Shown here in pieces: positions 29,054-39,727 of a DNA stretch of 64,000 nt. The stretch is from contig NZ_CP030287.1 in the NCBI RefSeq assembly GCF_003287935.1, positions 6,661,227 to 6,725,226 of the forward strand. The letters are read 5' to 3'. The position numbers and the translations under genes are program-made. Numbering within the stretch: the first letter of the stretch is position 1; each line of letters opens with the position of its first letter. The notes beneath the pieces were generated by a model. That model had not been told where the DNA came from and searched no databases. It was given only the letters and a program-made list of their open reading frames with translations. Source of the DNA: Streptomyces sp. ICC1 (GTDB lineage: Bacteria > Actinomycetota > Actinomycetes > Streptomycetales > Streptomycetaceae).

Positions 29054-30466
29054 TCACTGGTCCTGGATGCGCCGGAAGGGCCGGTCGGCCTCCAGCTCGA
29101 ACGCGATCTCCAGCAGCTTCCGCTCGCCGCCGGGGCGGGCGGCGAACATGACCCCGATGGGCAGGCCGTCCGTCGTGCTCGCGGCGGGCACCGAGATGGA
29201 CGGAGTGCCGACGACGTTGTCGACCGGGGTGAACGCCACGTACGCGAGGATCCGCTCGATCAGCTTCGCGTAGGGAACGGCCGGGCTGAGGTGGCCGATC
29301 GGCGGCGTGGTGTGGGCGAGCACGGGCGACATCACGAGGTCGAGCCCGCGGAAGGACGCCGCATACGCCTCCTTCGTACGCTTCAACCGCCGCACCACGC
29401 CGGGGGTACGCCGCCAGTTCCGCAGGTACTCCTCGCGCAGCCCCTGGCTGAGGCCGTCCATGCGACGGCGGTCGAAGTCGGCGCCGAGGGTCCGGCCCGT
29501 GACGCCGAGGAGGAAGGACATCATCCCCCAGTAGGTGAGGAAGTCGTCGGTGAAGCTCGGGTCCATGCCCAACTCCACCGGCTCCACGGTGTGTCCGAGC
29601 CGTCCGAGGGTCGCCGCGGTCTCCAAGACCGCCGCCCGGGTGGAGGCGTCGGAGTGGACACCGTTCGGCGAGTCCAGCACGAACCCGATGCGCAGCCGTC
29701 GCTCCGAGGGGCCTTCGACCAGGCCGACGGGCGCCAGCTCGGGGCTCCGCCGGTACGACTCCGCGGCGGCGAGGAACGCGGCGGCGTCCCGCACGGAACG
29801 GCTCACGATTCCGTCGGAGATGATGTCGATCGGCAGCGGGCGGCTCAGGGCGCTCCCCACGACGCGGCCACGGCTCGGCTTGAGGCCGACGAGTCCGCAG
29901 CAGGCGGCGGGTATCCGGATCGAGCCGCCTCCGTCGTTGGCGTGCGCGATCGGCACGGCACCGGCCGCGACCAGCGCCGCGCTGCCGCCCGACGAACCGC
30001 CCGCCGAGTAGCCCGTGTGCCAGGGGTTGCGGACCGGCTCCGCGCCGTCGTACTCGGTGGTCGGACTGAACCCGAACTCGGGCAGCCGGGTCTTGCCCAG
30101 GACCGTGACGCCGCTGCTCAGGAACTGCCGGGTGAACGGCGCGTGCCGCGCGGCCGACCGCGGCCGGAAGGCGGCGCTGCCGTGGCCCGTGGGCAGTCCC
30201 TGGTAGTCGGTGTTGTCCTTGACGAAGGTCGGCACTCCGGCGAAGGCGCCGCCCGTTCCGGCGGGGTGCGCCGGGCCGTCGACGTGCACCTGGACCGCGC
30301 GCAGCCGCGCGTCGACCGCCCGCACCCGCTCCCCGGCGTCCCGGGCGGCCTCGGCGGGGGAGACGTCGCCCCGCCGGATCGCCGCGGCGAGACCGACGGC
30401 GTCGTGCTCTCCCAGGGCGTCGTCCCGGAACGCGTGCACGATGGCCTGTTCGTCGAAATTCGTCAC
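29054..30466 (-). CDS. Amidase signature family amidase
   Basis: 470 residues. Catalytic triad of the amidase-signature family: Lys83 (GVPTFVKDN), cis-Ser158 ([11 protein letters not shown]) and nucleophile Ser182 ([11 protein letters not shown]). Hydrolyses a carboxylic amide; the chain resembles aryl/aliphatic amidases and 6-aminohexanoate-type enzymes rather than GatA, which would be in a gat operon. Substrate undetermined. Single gene, with the plus-strand deoxynucleoside kinase converging on it. Confidence 0.9.
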   Translation of the reverse strand: MTNFDEQAIVHAFRDDALGEHDAVGLAAAIRRGDVSPAEAARDAGERVRAVDARLRAVQVHVDGPAHPAGTGGAFAGVPTFVKDNTDYQGLPTGHGSAAFRPRSAARHAPFTRQFLSSGVTVLGKTRLPEFGFSPTTEYDGAEPVRNPWHTGYSAGGSSGGSAALVAAGAVPIAHANDGGGSIRIPAACCGLVGLKPSRGRVVGSALSRPLPIDIISDGIVSRSVRDAAAFLAAAESYRRSPELAPVGLVEGPSERRLRIGFVLDSPNGVHSDASTRAAVLETAATLGRLGHTVEPVELGMDPSFTDDFLTYWGMMSFLLGVTGRTLGADFDRRRMDGLSQGLREEYLRNWRRTPGVVRRLKRTKEAYAASFRGLDLVMSPVLAHTTPPIGHLSPAVPYAKLIERILAYVAFTPVDNVVGTPSISVPAASTTDGLPIGVMFAARPGGERKLLEIAFELEADRPFRRIQDQ

Positions 30467-30596
30467 TGCTGCCTCAGCCCCCGCGGTGTGGATGGTCGCC
30501 CGCCATCATTCCCTACCGTCGGGTAACACGCGAGGAGTTCGCCCGGAGTTCGCCCGTTCATTCGAGCCGTCGCCGATGCCGCGTGAGCAAGAGGAC

Positions 30597-30656
30597 CTTG
30601 CGGACGCGCCTCTTGCGGACGCGCCGCTTGCAGGCGCGCCTCTTACGGGCGCGCCG
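30597..30656. repeat. Four 15-bp tandem repeats
   Basis: cttgcggacgcgcct, cttgcggacgcgccg, cttgcaggcgcgcct and cttacgggcgcgccg in a row. They overlap the last four codons and stop of the GNAT gene and form its 3' flank. Unit is a multiple of three and free of stops in two frames. Confidence 0.9.
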
Positions 30657-31431
30657 TGAAGACCGCCTCCGCGAACTCCGTGACCTCGGTGAAGCCGAGC
30701 CGGCGGTAGAGGCCGACGGCGGTGGCGTTGTCCGCACGGACGTTGAGCCCGATGTGATCCACGCTCTTCCCCAGCCGACGGCACAGCTCGGCGACGCAGG
30801 CGCCGCCCGCACCCTGCCCGCGCACCCGCGGATGCGTGGCGACGTTCCCGATCGCGGCGACCCGGTACGCGGCCGAGTGGACGTGTACGCCCGCCACGGC
30901 GACCAGGCGGCCGGCCTGCCGGGCACCGACGTACTGGCCGGTGTCGAGCATCCGGTGGTCGAACCAGTTGCCCGGGTACGCCTGCTCGAACAGTTCGAGC
31001 AGTTCCGGCAGATCCTCCCGGCCCAGCGGGGCCGGGAGCCACGGTCCGACCGGGTGCCGCTCGGCCAGGTCGGGCTCGGTCAGCGCCATCCGCAGCAAGG
31101 TGCCGTGCGGCTGTACGGCGTACGCGGACTCCAGCACCTTCCCGGCGCTCCCGGTCAGGTGCGCGAAGAAGCGCCGGGGGAGTACGGGCAGCAGCGCCCC
31201 GGCCAGATCCTCCAGGGCGGAGGCCTGCCCCGGGCGGGTGAAGCCGAGCAGCGTCGGGATGTCGCCGACCGAGTACAGCAGCGCCACCGGGCCGTCCTCG
31301 GAGACCGTGTACCAGCTGGTGTGGGACCACAGCAGGTCGTCGAGGTCGCCGAGTTCCATCAGGTGCATCGCCGGATCCCGTTCGAAGCGGGCGGCCAGGG
31401 CGGATCGGTCGTGGAGGCTGCGTAGGATCAC
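30643..31431 (-). CDS. GNAT family N-acetyltransferase
   Basis: 262 residues. The C-terminal half is a clear acetyltransferase: AYRVAAIGNVATHPRVRGQGAGGACV (acetyl-CoA pyrophosphate loop RGQGAG) and SVDHIGLNVRADNATAVGLYRRLGF. The N-terminal half (MHLMELGDLDDLLWSHTSWY) is a degenerate second GNAT fold, as in two-domain acetyltransferases of the FeeM/GCN5-like type. GTG at 31431 fits the fold start; the ribosome site is weak. The stop lies inside the first unit of the tandem repeat. Confidence 0.82.
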   Translation of the reverse strand: MILRSLHDRSALAARFERDPAMHLMELGDLDDLLWSHTSWYTVSEDGPVALLYSVGDIPTLLGFTRPGQASALEDLAGALLPVLPRRFFAHLTGSAGKVLESAYAVQPHGTLLRMALTEPDLAERHPVGPWLPAPLGREDLPELLELFEQAYPGNWFDHRMLDTGQYVGARQAGRLVAVAGVHVHSAAYRVAAIGNVATHPRVRGQGAGGACVAELCRRLGKSVDHIGLNVRADNATAVGLYRRLGFTEVTEFAEAVFTARP

Positions 31432-31581
31432 CCGCCCAGAATACGGTGACGCCCCATCCGGTTCGGCGGCGAGGTGCGACCGGCGGCCGGGGCCGGACTG
31501 TCGTGGTGCAGACTGGCGACCGAACCCGCACGACATCCGGTGTGCGGGTGTATCGGCGCTGGTCACCGTGGGGGGACGAAC

Positions 31582-31767
31582 ATGGCGGCACTCGGTCTTG
31601 TCTTGTCCTTCGTGATCTTCGGCCTGCTGATCCTGGCCGGGTGCGTCGCCATCGCGTACTTCAGGCCACGGGAAGAGCGGGCCGGCTGCCTCCTCGTGTC
31701 AGGGAGCCTGTTCCTGCTGTGCGCGTTCTTGACGGCCTGGTTCCTCATCGCCGCGAACACGGCATGA
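31582..31767 (+). CDS. Small two-helix membrane protein
   Basis: 61 residues after gggggacgaac. Two hydrophobic segments (LGLVLSFVIFGLLILAGCVA and CLLVSGSLFLLCAFLTAWFL) are joined by a charged loop, YFRPREERAG. No recognised family. Confidence 0.65.
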   Translation: MAALGLVLSFVIFGLLILAGCVAIAYFRPREERAGCLLVSGSLFLLCAFLTAWFLIAANTA

Positions 31768-31873
31768 TCCTCGGCCGTGGGCGTACGGCACCGCGTCCCG
31801 GGGTCCGCGGGCGCCACGGTGTCACCCTCATGGCCCTGACCCCGGGCCGTGCGCAGGCGCTAGTCATAGGGAC

Positions 31874-32704
31874 ATGAGCAACGAAAATGCACCCCCCGAC
31901 CCCCTGAAGGCGAAGCACCGCGCGATGTGGGCGCTGGGGGACTACCCCTCCGTGGCGACGAACGTCGTCCACGGGCTCGGTGGCCAGCTGGTGCGGGCGT
32001 GCGGAATCCGGCAGGGCGACCGGGTGCTCGATGTCGCGGCCGGCTCCGGCAACGCGGCCATCCCCGCGGCCCTCCTGGGCGCCGACGTCATCGCCTCCGA
32101 CCTCACGCCCGAGCTCCTGGAGGCCGGACGCCACCTCGCGGAGGCGTCAGCGGCCCGGCTGGACTGGCGGGAAGCGGACGCGGAAGCCCTGCCCTTCGCG
32201 GACGGCGAGTTCGACACGGTGATGTCCTGCGTCGGCGTCATGTTCGCGCCGCACCACCAGCAGGCGGCCGACGAACTGGTCCGGGTCTGTCGGCCGGGCG
32301 GCACCATCGGCCTGATCAACTGGACCCCCGAGGGGTTCATCGGGCAGATGTTCGCCACGATGCGTCCCTACGCTCCCCCGCCGCCGCCCGGTGTCCAGCC
32401 GCCGCCCCTGTGGGGCGACCCGGAACACGTGCACTCCCTGCTCGGGGACCGCGTGATCGACGTCGACGCCCGGCGGCAGCCGTTGCGCGTGGACCGGTTC
32501 GCGCGGCCGGAGGAGTTCCGGGAGTACTTCAAGGCCTGCTACGGGCCGACCATCGCCACGTACCGCTTCATCGCCGAGGACCCCGAGCGGGTGGCCGCCC
32601 TCGATGCGGCCCTCGACGACCTGGTCGCACGGCACCTCGTCGACGGAGCCATGGACTGGGAGTACCTCCTGGTCACGGCCCATCGGGCCGACAAGCCCGC
32701 GTAG
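31874..32704 (+). CDS. Class I SAM-dependent methyltransferase
   Basis: 276 residues. Motif I RVLDVAAGSGNAAIPAALLG (about 50-69), acidic strand VIASDLTPELLEAG, motif II LPFADGEFDTVMSCVGVMFA and motif III CRPGGTIGLINWTPEGFIG. The length and the insertion after motif III are those of UbiE/COQ5-like small-molecule methyltransferases in actinobacteria. Substrate unknown. ATG after a weak site; single gene. Confidence 0.88.
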   Translation: MSNENAPPDPLKAKHRAMWALGDYPSVATNVVHGLGGQLVRACGIRQGDRVLDVAAGSGNAAIPAALLGADVIASDLTPELLEAGRHLAEASAARLDWREADAEALPFADGEFDTVMSCVGVMFAPHHQQAADELVRVCRPGGTIGLINWTPEGFIGQMFATMRPYAPPPPPGVQPPPLWGDPEHVHSLLGDRVIDVDARRQPLRVDRFARPEEFREYFKACYGPTIATYRFIAEDPERVAALDAALDDLVARHLVDGAMDWEYLLVTAHRADKPA

Positions 32705-32714
32705 TCCGGCTGCT

Positions 32715-32754
32715 GATCACGCGGGTCCCCGCCACCTCGGGGGCCCGCGCGATC
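32715..32754. terminator. Hairpin between convergent genes
   Basis: Imperfect 17-bp stem (gatcacgcgggtcccc... with ...gggcccgcgcgatc), loop ccacct, overlapping the stop of the GlxA-like gene. Confidence 0.65.
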
Positions 32755-33164
32755 ACGCCTGGTGCTGGTGTTGCTCGTGCTGCCCGGAGGGGGCGGGGTG
32801 GGGGCGGGCGTGCGAGCGGAAGGTGCGCCGGTAGGTGTCCGGCGGGACGCCGACGGTCCGGTGGAAGTGCCGGCGCAGGGTGGTGGACGTGCCCATGCCG
32901 GTGGCCGTGGCGATGGTGTCGATGGTGGCGTCGGTGGTCTCCAACAACTCCTGGGCGTGGCGGATGCGCTGGGTGTGCAGCCACTGCAGCGGGGTGGTGC
33001 CGGTGAGCGACTTGAAGTGGCGGCCCAGATGCCGCGAGCTCATCCGTGCCTGCCGGGCCAGGTCCTCCACGGTGAGGGGTTCGTCCAGCCGCTGGAGTGC
33101 CCAGGGGAAGAGGTCGGAGAGGGGGCTGTCGCGCATCCACGTCTGACGCGGCTGACGATCTACC
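32753..33164 (-). CDS. GlxA/AraC family regulator, N-terminal domain missing
   Basis: Only the C-terminal AraC HTH part remains: DSPLSDLFPWALQRLDEPLT, VEDLARQARMSSRHLGRHFK, then PLQWLHTQRIRHAQELLETT and the second HTH with GMGTSTTLRRHFHRTVGVPP. GlxA-type regulators are about 320 residues with an N-terminal DJ-1/PfpI domain; here the reading runs into the adapter-like sequence at 33165, where an in-frame ATG occurs by chance inside it. The truncation is therefore probably artificial. Confidence 0.82.
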
Positions 33165-33188
33165 ATCTCGGAAATGTGTATAAGAGCC
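33165..33188. other. Nextera/Tn5 adapter-like sequence (assembly junction)
   Basis: ctcgga-a-atgtgtataagag-c-cag matches the 3' part of the Nextera read-2 transposase adapter at 22 of 24 positions, including the Tn5 mosaic end. It has the opposite orientation to the other two sites and cuts a GlxA-like gene. Confidence 0.88.
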
Positions 33189-33224
33189 AGTCACCCACCC
33201 GACCGAGCCCCGGCGGGGATGCGC

Positions 33225-34004
33225 CTAGTCCGAGAGGCCTGCCAGGTCGCGGAGGCGGCGGGCCTGGGCCGCGCGCTCCGCCGCGCGCTGGTCGTCGTAC
33301 GTGCGCGAGCCCGCGTCCCGGAGCAGCGCCTTGACCTCGATCACCGCGTCCCGCGGCGGAGCCAGCAGCGCCGTGGTGAGGTCCTGGACCGCCGCGTCGA
33401 GTTCCCCGGCCGGGACGACCAGGTTCGCGAGACCCACCCGCTCGGCCTCCTCGGCGTGCACGAAGCGGCCCGTCGCGCAGATCTCGAGCGCGCGGGCATA
33501 GCCGACCAGCGAGGTCAGCGGCTGGGTGCCCCCGAGGTCGGGGACCAGGCCCAGCCCGGTCTCGCGCATGGCGAACTGCACGTCGTCCGCGACGACGCGC
33601 AGATCGCACGCGAGGGCAAGCTGGAATCCGGCACCGATCGCGTGCCCCTGAACCGCGGCCACGGAGATGATGTCGTTGCGCCGCCACCAGGTGAATGCCT
33701 CCTGGTACTCGGCGATGGTGGAGTCGAGCAGTTCCTGCGAACCGCGCGCCAGGTCAAGGAAGGACGGCTCGCCCTCGAAGCCTTCGGGGGTGAATGCCTG
33801 CCGGTCGAGCCCTGCGGAGAAGGACTTGCCTTCGCCGCGCAGCACGACGACCCGGACGGTGCCCGGCAACGACCGTCCGGCCTCCGTCAACGCCCGCCAG
33901 AGCGCGGGGGATTGAGCGTTTCGCTTGGCCGGATTGGTCAATGTCACCGTGGCGACCGTCTCGTCGACGGTGAGCCGTACGCCGTCCTTGTCGAGCAGAG
34001 CCAT
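33225..34004 (-). CDS. Enoyl-CoA hydratase/isomerase family protein
   Basis: 259 residues, crotonase fold. VVVLRGEGKSFSAGLDRQAF carries the first oxyanion-hole segment and IISVAAVQGHAIGAGFQLAL the second (GHAIGAG). ETGLGLVPDLGGTQPL holds the position of the second catalytic acid of hydratases but reads Pro-Asp, so the exact reaction (hydration, isomerisation or other acyl-CoA chemistry) is uncertain. Single gene. Confidence 0.9.
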   Translation of the reverse strand: MALLDKDGVRLTVDETVATVTLTNPAKRNAQSPALWRALTEAGRSLPGTVRVVVLRGEGKSFSAGLDRQAFTPEGFEGEPSFLDLARGSQELLDSTIAEYQEAFTWWRRNDIISVAAVQGHAIGAGFQLALACDLRVVADDVQFAMRETGLGLVPDLGGTQPLTSLVGYARALEICATGRFVHAEEAERVGLANLVVPAGELDAAVQDLTTALLAPPRDAVIEVKALLRDAGSRTYDDQRAAERAAQARRLRDLAGLSD

Positions 34005-34175
34005 CTGTATGCCTCCGGTGGGTTGTGCGGTCGGTCGGCCGTGATCTCGGCCTAAGTGACTGCACAGTAACCACCCGGCCGGCCATGGAGCCGACCGGGG
34101 GTCACCGAAGGACGGTGGAGCTGGAACCGTGAAGCTGAATACGGAAAAACCCTTGGAACCAAACGGAACCGATGG

Positions 34176-34397
34176 TCAGGCCGTAGCCGCCTTCTTGCCG
34201 CGCGTCGCGCCACCGCGACCACGCAGCGTGACTCCGGACTCGCTGAGCATCCGATGGACGAATCCGTAGGACCGGCCGGTAGATTCGGCCAGCGCCCGGA
34301 TACTCGCACCGGAGTCGTACTGCTTCTTCAGGTCTGCCGCGAGCTTGTCGCGCGCGGCGCCGGTTACCCGGCTGCCCTTCTTCAGAGTTTCGGCCAC
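34176..34397 (-). CDS. Small helix-turn-helix protein
   Basis: 73 residues from a GTG with an excellent gaggagg site: VAETLKKGSRVTGAARDKLA, then DLKKQYDSGASIRALAESTG and RSYGFVHRMLSESGVTLRGR. The middle is a Sigma70-region-4/resolvase-like HTH and the tail is Lys/Arg-rich. I recognise it as a small protein conserved in streptomycetes. Longer in-frame starts to 34475 lack a ribosome site. Probably binds DNA; targets unknown. Confidence 0.85.
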   Translation of the reverse strand: MAETLKKGSRVTGAARDKLAADLKKQYDSGASIRALAESTGRSYGFVHRMLSESGVTLRGRGGATRGKKAATA

Positions 34398-34613
34398 CCG
34401 TGCCTCCTCATGGGAAGTGCGCTCTGGACTTCTCATGATCACCCCTCCCCGCCTTCCTGGCCACCCATTCAGCAAGGTCGGTACGACGGCATTTCTCGCG
34501 CGGTGGACACACGAGCAGAACGGAATCTTCTCTTCCGCTGCATGACCTCCGTCACATTTCTGCGCCCTCCGGATGAATCACCAGGTCAGGGGCCGGACCG
34601 GGAAAACAAAAGA

Positions 34614-34647
34614 CCCCGGTCTCGCATCCGTGAGGGTGCGGCCGGGG
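34614..34647 (-). terminator. Rho-independent-type terminator of the ABC-F gene
   Basis: GC stem (ccccggtctcgcatcc with gggtgcggccgggg). On the minus strand it is followed by cttttgttttcc, a T-rich run. Lies about 135 bases past the ABC-F stop. Confidence 0.75.
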
Positions 34648-34781
34648 CCGTTGTCGAGCGCGGGGCGGTACGAGACCGTCTCACTCAGATGATGGATCAC
34701 GCCTGAGCCGAATGATCCATAAGGAACTGGATCACCCCGGCGCGGACGGGGAAGCGGGAGACGAGCGGAGTCCCGAGCGGC

Positions 34782-36380
<1,599 letters not shown>

Positions 36381-36651
36381 GGAAATACTCCAGGGCGGGT
36401 CGGGACGGCGGAAGGGGGGCAGGACGCGATGCTTCGACGCCGCTAATCCGCGAGGAGATTTGCCATGGGAGTCATTCTACCGGGGCTGCGCAACTACTTT
36501 CCGGGCCGTCCGCCCCGCCCCGTGTCCCCCGTTCGGCCCAGGGGCCGCGCCGCCCGGCCGAAGGGCGTATCAGGATGAACGGGTTGATACTCGCCGCAGG
36601 GGCGGACGCGGACACGAGCCCCCTTGCCTCACGATTGGAGGGCGGTGCGGG

Positions 36652-37542
36652 ATGCAGTTCGACGACAACGCCAATCTGGACACTTCCGAGGTCAAGGATG
36701 TGCGCGGCAGCCGCATCCCGGGCGGGCGGGCCACGATCGGCGGCGGCATCGTGGGTTTCATCGCCCTCGTCATGGGCCTGCTCTTCGGGGTGGGTCCCGA
36801 GCAGCTGGGCCTGTCCGACGGAAGTCCGGAGCCCGCGTCGAGCTCGAATTCCGCGGCCCAGGTGCAGCAGACCTGCAAGACCGGGCAGGACGCGAACGCG
36901 CGCGAGGACTGCCGGCTGGTGGCGGTGATCAACAGCACCCAGGACTTCTGGAAGCAGGAGTTCGCCCGCCGCGGCGCCCAGTACAGCCCGGCCCAGACCG
37001 TGTTCTTCACCGGGAAGGTGGGCACCGCCTGCGGCGCGGCCACCTCCGCGGTCGGCCCGTTCTACTGCCCCGGCGACCGGCAGGTCTATCTGGACCTCGG
37101 CTTCTTCAACGAGCTGCGCACCAAGTTCGGCGCGAGCGGCGGCCCCTTCGCCCAGGCGTACGTGGTGGCCCACGAGTACGGGCACCACATCCAGAACCTG
37201 ACGGGCACCCTGCAGAAGGCCCAGGACGGCCGGCAGGGCGCGAACAGCAACGCCGTACGCGTCGAGCTGCAGGCCGACTGCTACGCCGGGGTGTGGGCGC
37301 ACAACGCGACGAAGACCCCGGACGAGTCCACCGGCAAGCCGCTGATCACCAGCCTGACCGACCAGGACATCAAGGACGGCCTGGACGCGGCCGCCGCGGT
37401 GGGCGACGACCGGATCCAGGAGAAGTTCCAGGGCCGGGTGACCCCGGAGTCCTGGACGCACGGCAGCGCCGAGCAGCGCCAGCAGTGGTTCTACCAGGGC
37501 TACCGCACGGGCGACATGGCCCAGTGCAACACCTTCCGCTGA
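36652..37542 (+). CDS. Neutral zinc metallopeptidase (YpfJ-like)
   Basis: 296 residues. Cytoplasmic N-terminus, one membrane helix (ATIGGGIVGFIALVMGLLFG, about 29-48), then an outer zinc protease domain with HEYGH (His174 and His178) in AYVVAHEYGHHIQN and the third ligand region VELQADCYAGVWAH. Four or more Cys probably form disulfides outside. The C-terminus ends CNTF-Arg. Substrates unknown. The ATG at 36652 is chosen from the charged MQFDDNANLD start after ggagggcggtgcggg. Confidence 0.92.
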   Translation: MQFDDNANLDTSEVKDVRGSRIPGGRATIGGGIVGFIALVMGLLFGVGPEQLGLSDGSPEPASSSNSAAQVQQTCKTGQDANAREDCRLVAVINSTQDFWKQEFARRGAQYSPAQTVFFTGKVGTACGAATSAVGPFYCPGDRQVYLDLGFFNELRTKFGASGGPFAQAYVVAHEYGHHIQNLTGTLQKAQDGRQGANSNAVRVELQADCYAGVWAHNATKTPDESTGKPLITSLTDQDIKDGLDAAAAVGDDRIQEKFQGRVTPESWTHGSAEQRQQWFYQGYRTGDMAQCNTFR

Positions 37543-37612
37543 CTTCCCCCGGCGCCTGCCATGCTGTGACGCGGATCTCCGTCCACGCACGGCTCACGAG
37601 GGAGTGATCGCC

Positions 37613-38008
37613 ATGGCAGGCGTTCCGTCCATCTGTCCGACACTGCTCTACACCGACGCCAAGGCCGCCATCCAGCAGCTGACCGAGGCCTTCGGCTTCA
37701 CCCAGGTCGCGGCGTACGAAGGGGAGGACGGGTCCGTGACGCACGCGGAGCTGTCCTACGGGAACGGCATGGTCATGCTCGGCAGCAAGGGCCGCGGCGG
37801 CGCCTTCGACAAGGCCATGGAGGCGGCGGGCCCGGCCGGGGTCTACGTCGTCGTCGACGACGTGGACGCCCACCACCGGCGGGCCGTCGAGCACGGCGTG
37901 GAGATCCTGATGGAGCCGGCCGACCAGGACTACGGCTCGCGGGACTACATGGCCCGTGACGCCGGGGGCAACGTGTGGAGCTTCGGTACGTACGCGCCGC
38001 AGGTCTGA
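37613..38008 (+). CDS. VOC family protein (glyoxalase-like)
   Basis: 131 residues with the two beta-alpha-beta3 modules: ICPTLLYTDAKAAIQQLTEA and THAELSYGNGMVMLGSK, then GVYVVVDDVDAHHRRAVEHG and YMARDAGGNVWSFGTY. The second module has the GGNVWSFG end seen in PhnB/bleomycin-resistance-like members. No substrate can be assigned. GTG at 37604 is an alternative start; the ATG has ggag at better spacing. Confidence 0.87.
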   Translation: MAGVPSICPTLLYTDAKAAIQQLTEAFGFTQVAAYEGEDGSVTHAELSYGNGMVMLGSKGRGGAFDKAMEAAGPAGVYVVVDDVDAHHRRAVEHGVEILMEPADQDYGSRDYMARDAGGNVWSFGTYAPQV

Positions 38009-38044
38009 CCCGCGGCGCGCACGCCCGTACGTCTCCCCCGGGCG

Positions 38045-39532
38045 CTACGCGCCGCCGGTGTGCACCTGGAAGGCGGCCCGGCGGACGGCTTTGGCCAGGG
38101 CCGGGTCGGGGTGCGCGGCCGCCAGCGCGACCAGCACCTGCACGGTGCGGGGATGGCCGACCGCCCGGACCTCGTCCAGCAGCCGCGGGACCGTGGTCCG
38201 CACGGCCGAGTCGAGGTGGCGGGCGAGCAGGTCGGCCTCGCCGTGGTCGGCGATGGCCGCCGCCGTGTCCACCCAGAGCCAGGTCTGCTCCTCGGCGGTG
38301 AGCACGTCCTGCGCCTCGTCGGGGTCGACGCCGTCGTGCACGGCGAGCCAGAGCAGGGCGTAGGGGCGCAGCGTCGGCTCGCGGGTGGCCGCGCGGACGT
38401 CGGGCTCGGCGGGGGCCCCCACCACGCGCAGCGCCTCGAAGGCGAGCCCGCGCAGCAGGGCGTCCTCGCCGCGGGCCGCGTGCAGCAGCTCGGAGACGGC
38501 GTGGCCGACGGGCCGGGCGGCCAGCCAGGCCTGGTACTCGGCGCGGGCCGGGCCCGGGGTGAGCCGGGCGCAGCCGTGGAGCATGGCGGCGGCGGACTGC
38601 TCGATGTTCCCGGCCGGGCTCTGCGCGGCGACGCAGATCTGCTCCAGCTTGACCCAGACGGCCCAGCTCCCGAGCGGGGTGAGCGCGGCCCGGGCGGGGC
38701 CGAGGGTGACGGCGTCGACGGCGGCGAGTCCGCCGAGCGCCCAGCGCAGCAGCCGGGCGAGCGGCACGGGGGGCGCGGCCGGCGCGGGGTCGGCAGGCAC
38801 GGAGTCGGCAGGCACGGAGTCGGCCGGCGCGGGGTCGGCCTGCCCCGGATCGGCCCCGCCGGCGGCCGCCGGGTTCGCGGTGGCCTCGTACGGGACTTCG
38901 CACCGCTCGTCGCGCAGTTCGTCGACACGCTGCCCGAGCAGGTCCAGCAGGTCGGGGACGGTCACGGGACCGGCCGAGAGCTGGAGCAGGGAGAGCAGCT
39001 GGGGCATGGCCTCGACGACCTCGGCGACGGCCGCGGGGGCGATGTCGGCGGGGGCGGGGTGGACCAGCGACCAGGCGTCGAAGAGGGCGACCCAGCCGCG
39101 CAGCACGGCGGTGTCGTCCCGGTCCCAGGCGCGCAGGCGCCAGCCGGGGCGGGCATGGCCGCCGTGCACCTCGACCAGCCCCGAGAGCCGGGCGCGGTCC
39201 CAGCCGACCCGGATCTGGCCCGGCGTCAGGCGCAGCTGTGCGGCGGCGCGTTCGACGTCGTCGGCGGGCAGTGCGCCCGTCGGGGCGGGCCTGCCGCCGT
39301 CTCCGGCGCCGAGGTTGAGCTCGGCCCAGCGGGCGAGCCGTACGGCGTCGGCGAGCGAGGCGCGGGCCCTGTTCGCGAGGTCGGCCGTGGCGGGGGTACC
39401 CGCCGGAGGCCTGGGGGTGGTCCGGGTTCGCCGGTCGGTCACCGCCTTGCGGGCCGTGACAACGGACCGCGGTGAGACGAGGCGGAGTCTGGAGTCGCGA
39501 GCCAACTGCTCATCAGGCTTTCGGGACGTCAC
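38045..39532 (-). CDS. Hypothetical protein with helical repeat C-terminus
   Basis: 495 residues from a GTG. An N-terminal basic stretch is followed by a winged-helix-like part (AAAQLRLTPGQIRVGWDRAR, LVEVHGGHARPGWRLRAW), a central Pro/Ala linker with VPADS repeats, and a C-terminal helical array (about 300-495) with HEAT-like spacing (YALLWLAVHDGVDPDEAQ, VLVALAAAHPDPALAKAV). No catalytic motif. Family seen in streptomycetes; function unknown. Ribosome site weak, so the start is uncertain. Confidence 0.7.
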   Translation of the reverse strand: MTSRKPDEQLARDSRLRLVSPRSVVTARKAVTDRRTRTTPRPPAGTPATADLANRARASLADAVRLARWAELNLGAGDGGRPAPTGALPADDVERAAAQLRLTPGQIRVGWDRARLSGLVEVHGGHARPGWRLRAWDRDDTAVLRGWVALFDAWSLVHPAPADIAPAAVAEVVEAMPQLLSLLQLSAGPVTVPDLLDLLGQRVDELRDERCEVPYEATANPAAAGGADPGQADPAPADSVPADSVPADPAPAAPPVPLARLLRWALGGLAAVDAVTLGPARAALTPLGSWAVWVKLEQICVAAQSPAGNIEQSAAAMLHGCARLTPGPARAEYQAWLAARPVGHAVSELLHAARGEDALLRGLAFEALRVVGAPAEPDVRAATREPTLRPYALLWLAVHDGVDPDEAQDVLTAEEQTWLWVDTAAAIADHGEADLLARHLDSAVRTTVPRLLDEVRAVGHPRTVQVLVALAAAHPDPALAKAVRRAAFQVHTGGA

Positions 39533-39727
39533 GTGAGCAGTCTCGCCCGTCACCGGCCGAAAGCCCAAACGGAACCGGCCATTGCCACAAGAGGCCGGGT
39601 GGACAGACCGCAACAAACCACCCATCACGCCCCCTGCGACCCACCCGCTCCGGTCGTTTGACGGACGTTGCCGGGCGGTTGCCGGGCGGTTGCCGGACGG
39701 TCCGTCACCCGGTGCGCGTACGGCGCC

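Noticed and set aside
30597..30656. CRISPR-like array
   Set aside because: The units are tandem without spacers and no cas gene is present.
32753..33166. A short stand-alone AraC regulator
   Set aside because: Its start codon lies in adapter-like sequence, and the protein aligns by memory with the C-terminal half of GlxA-type regulators.
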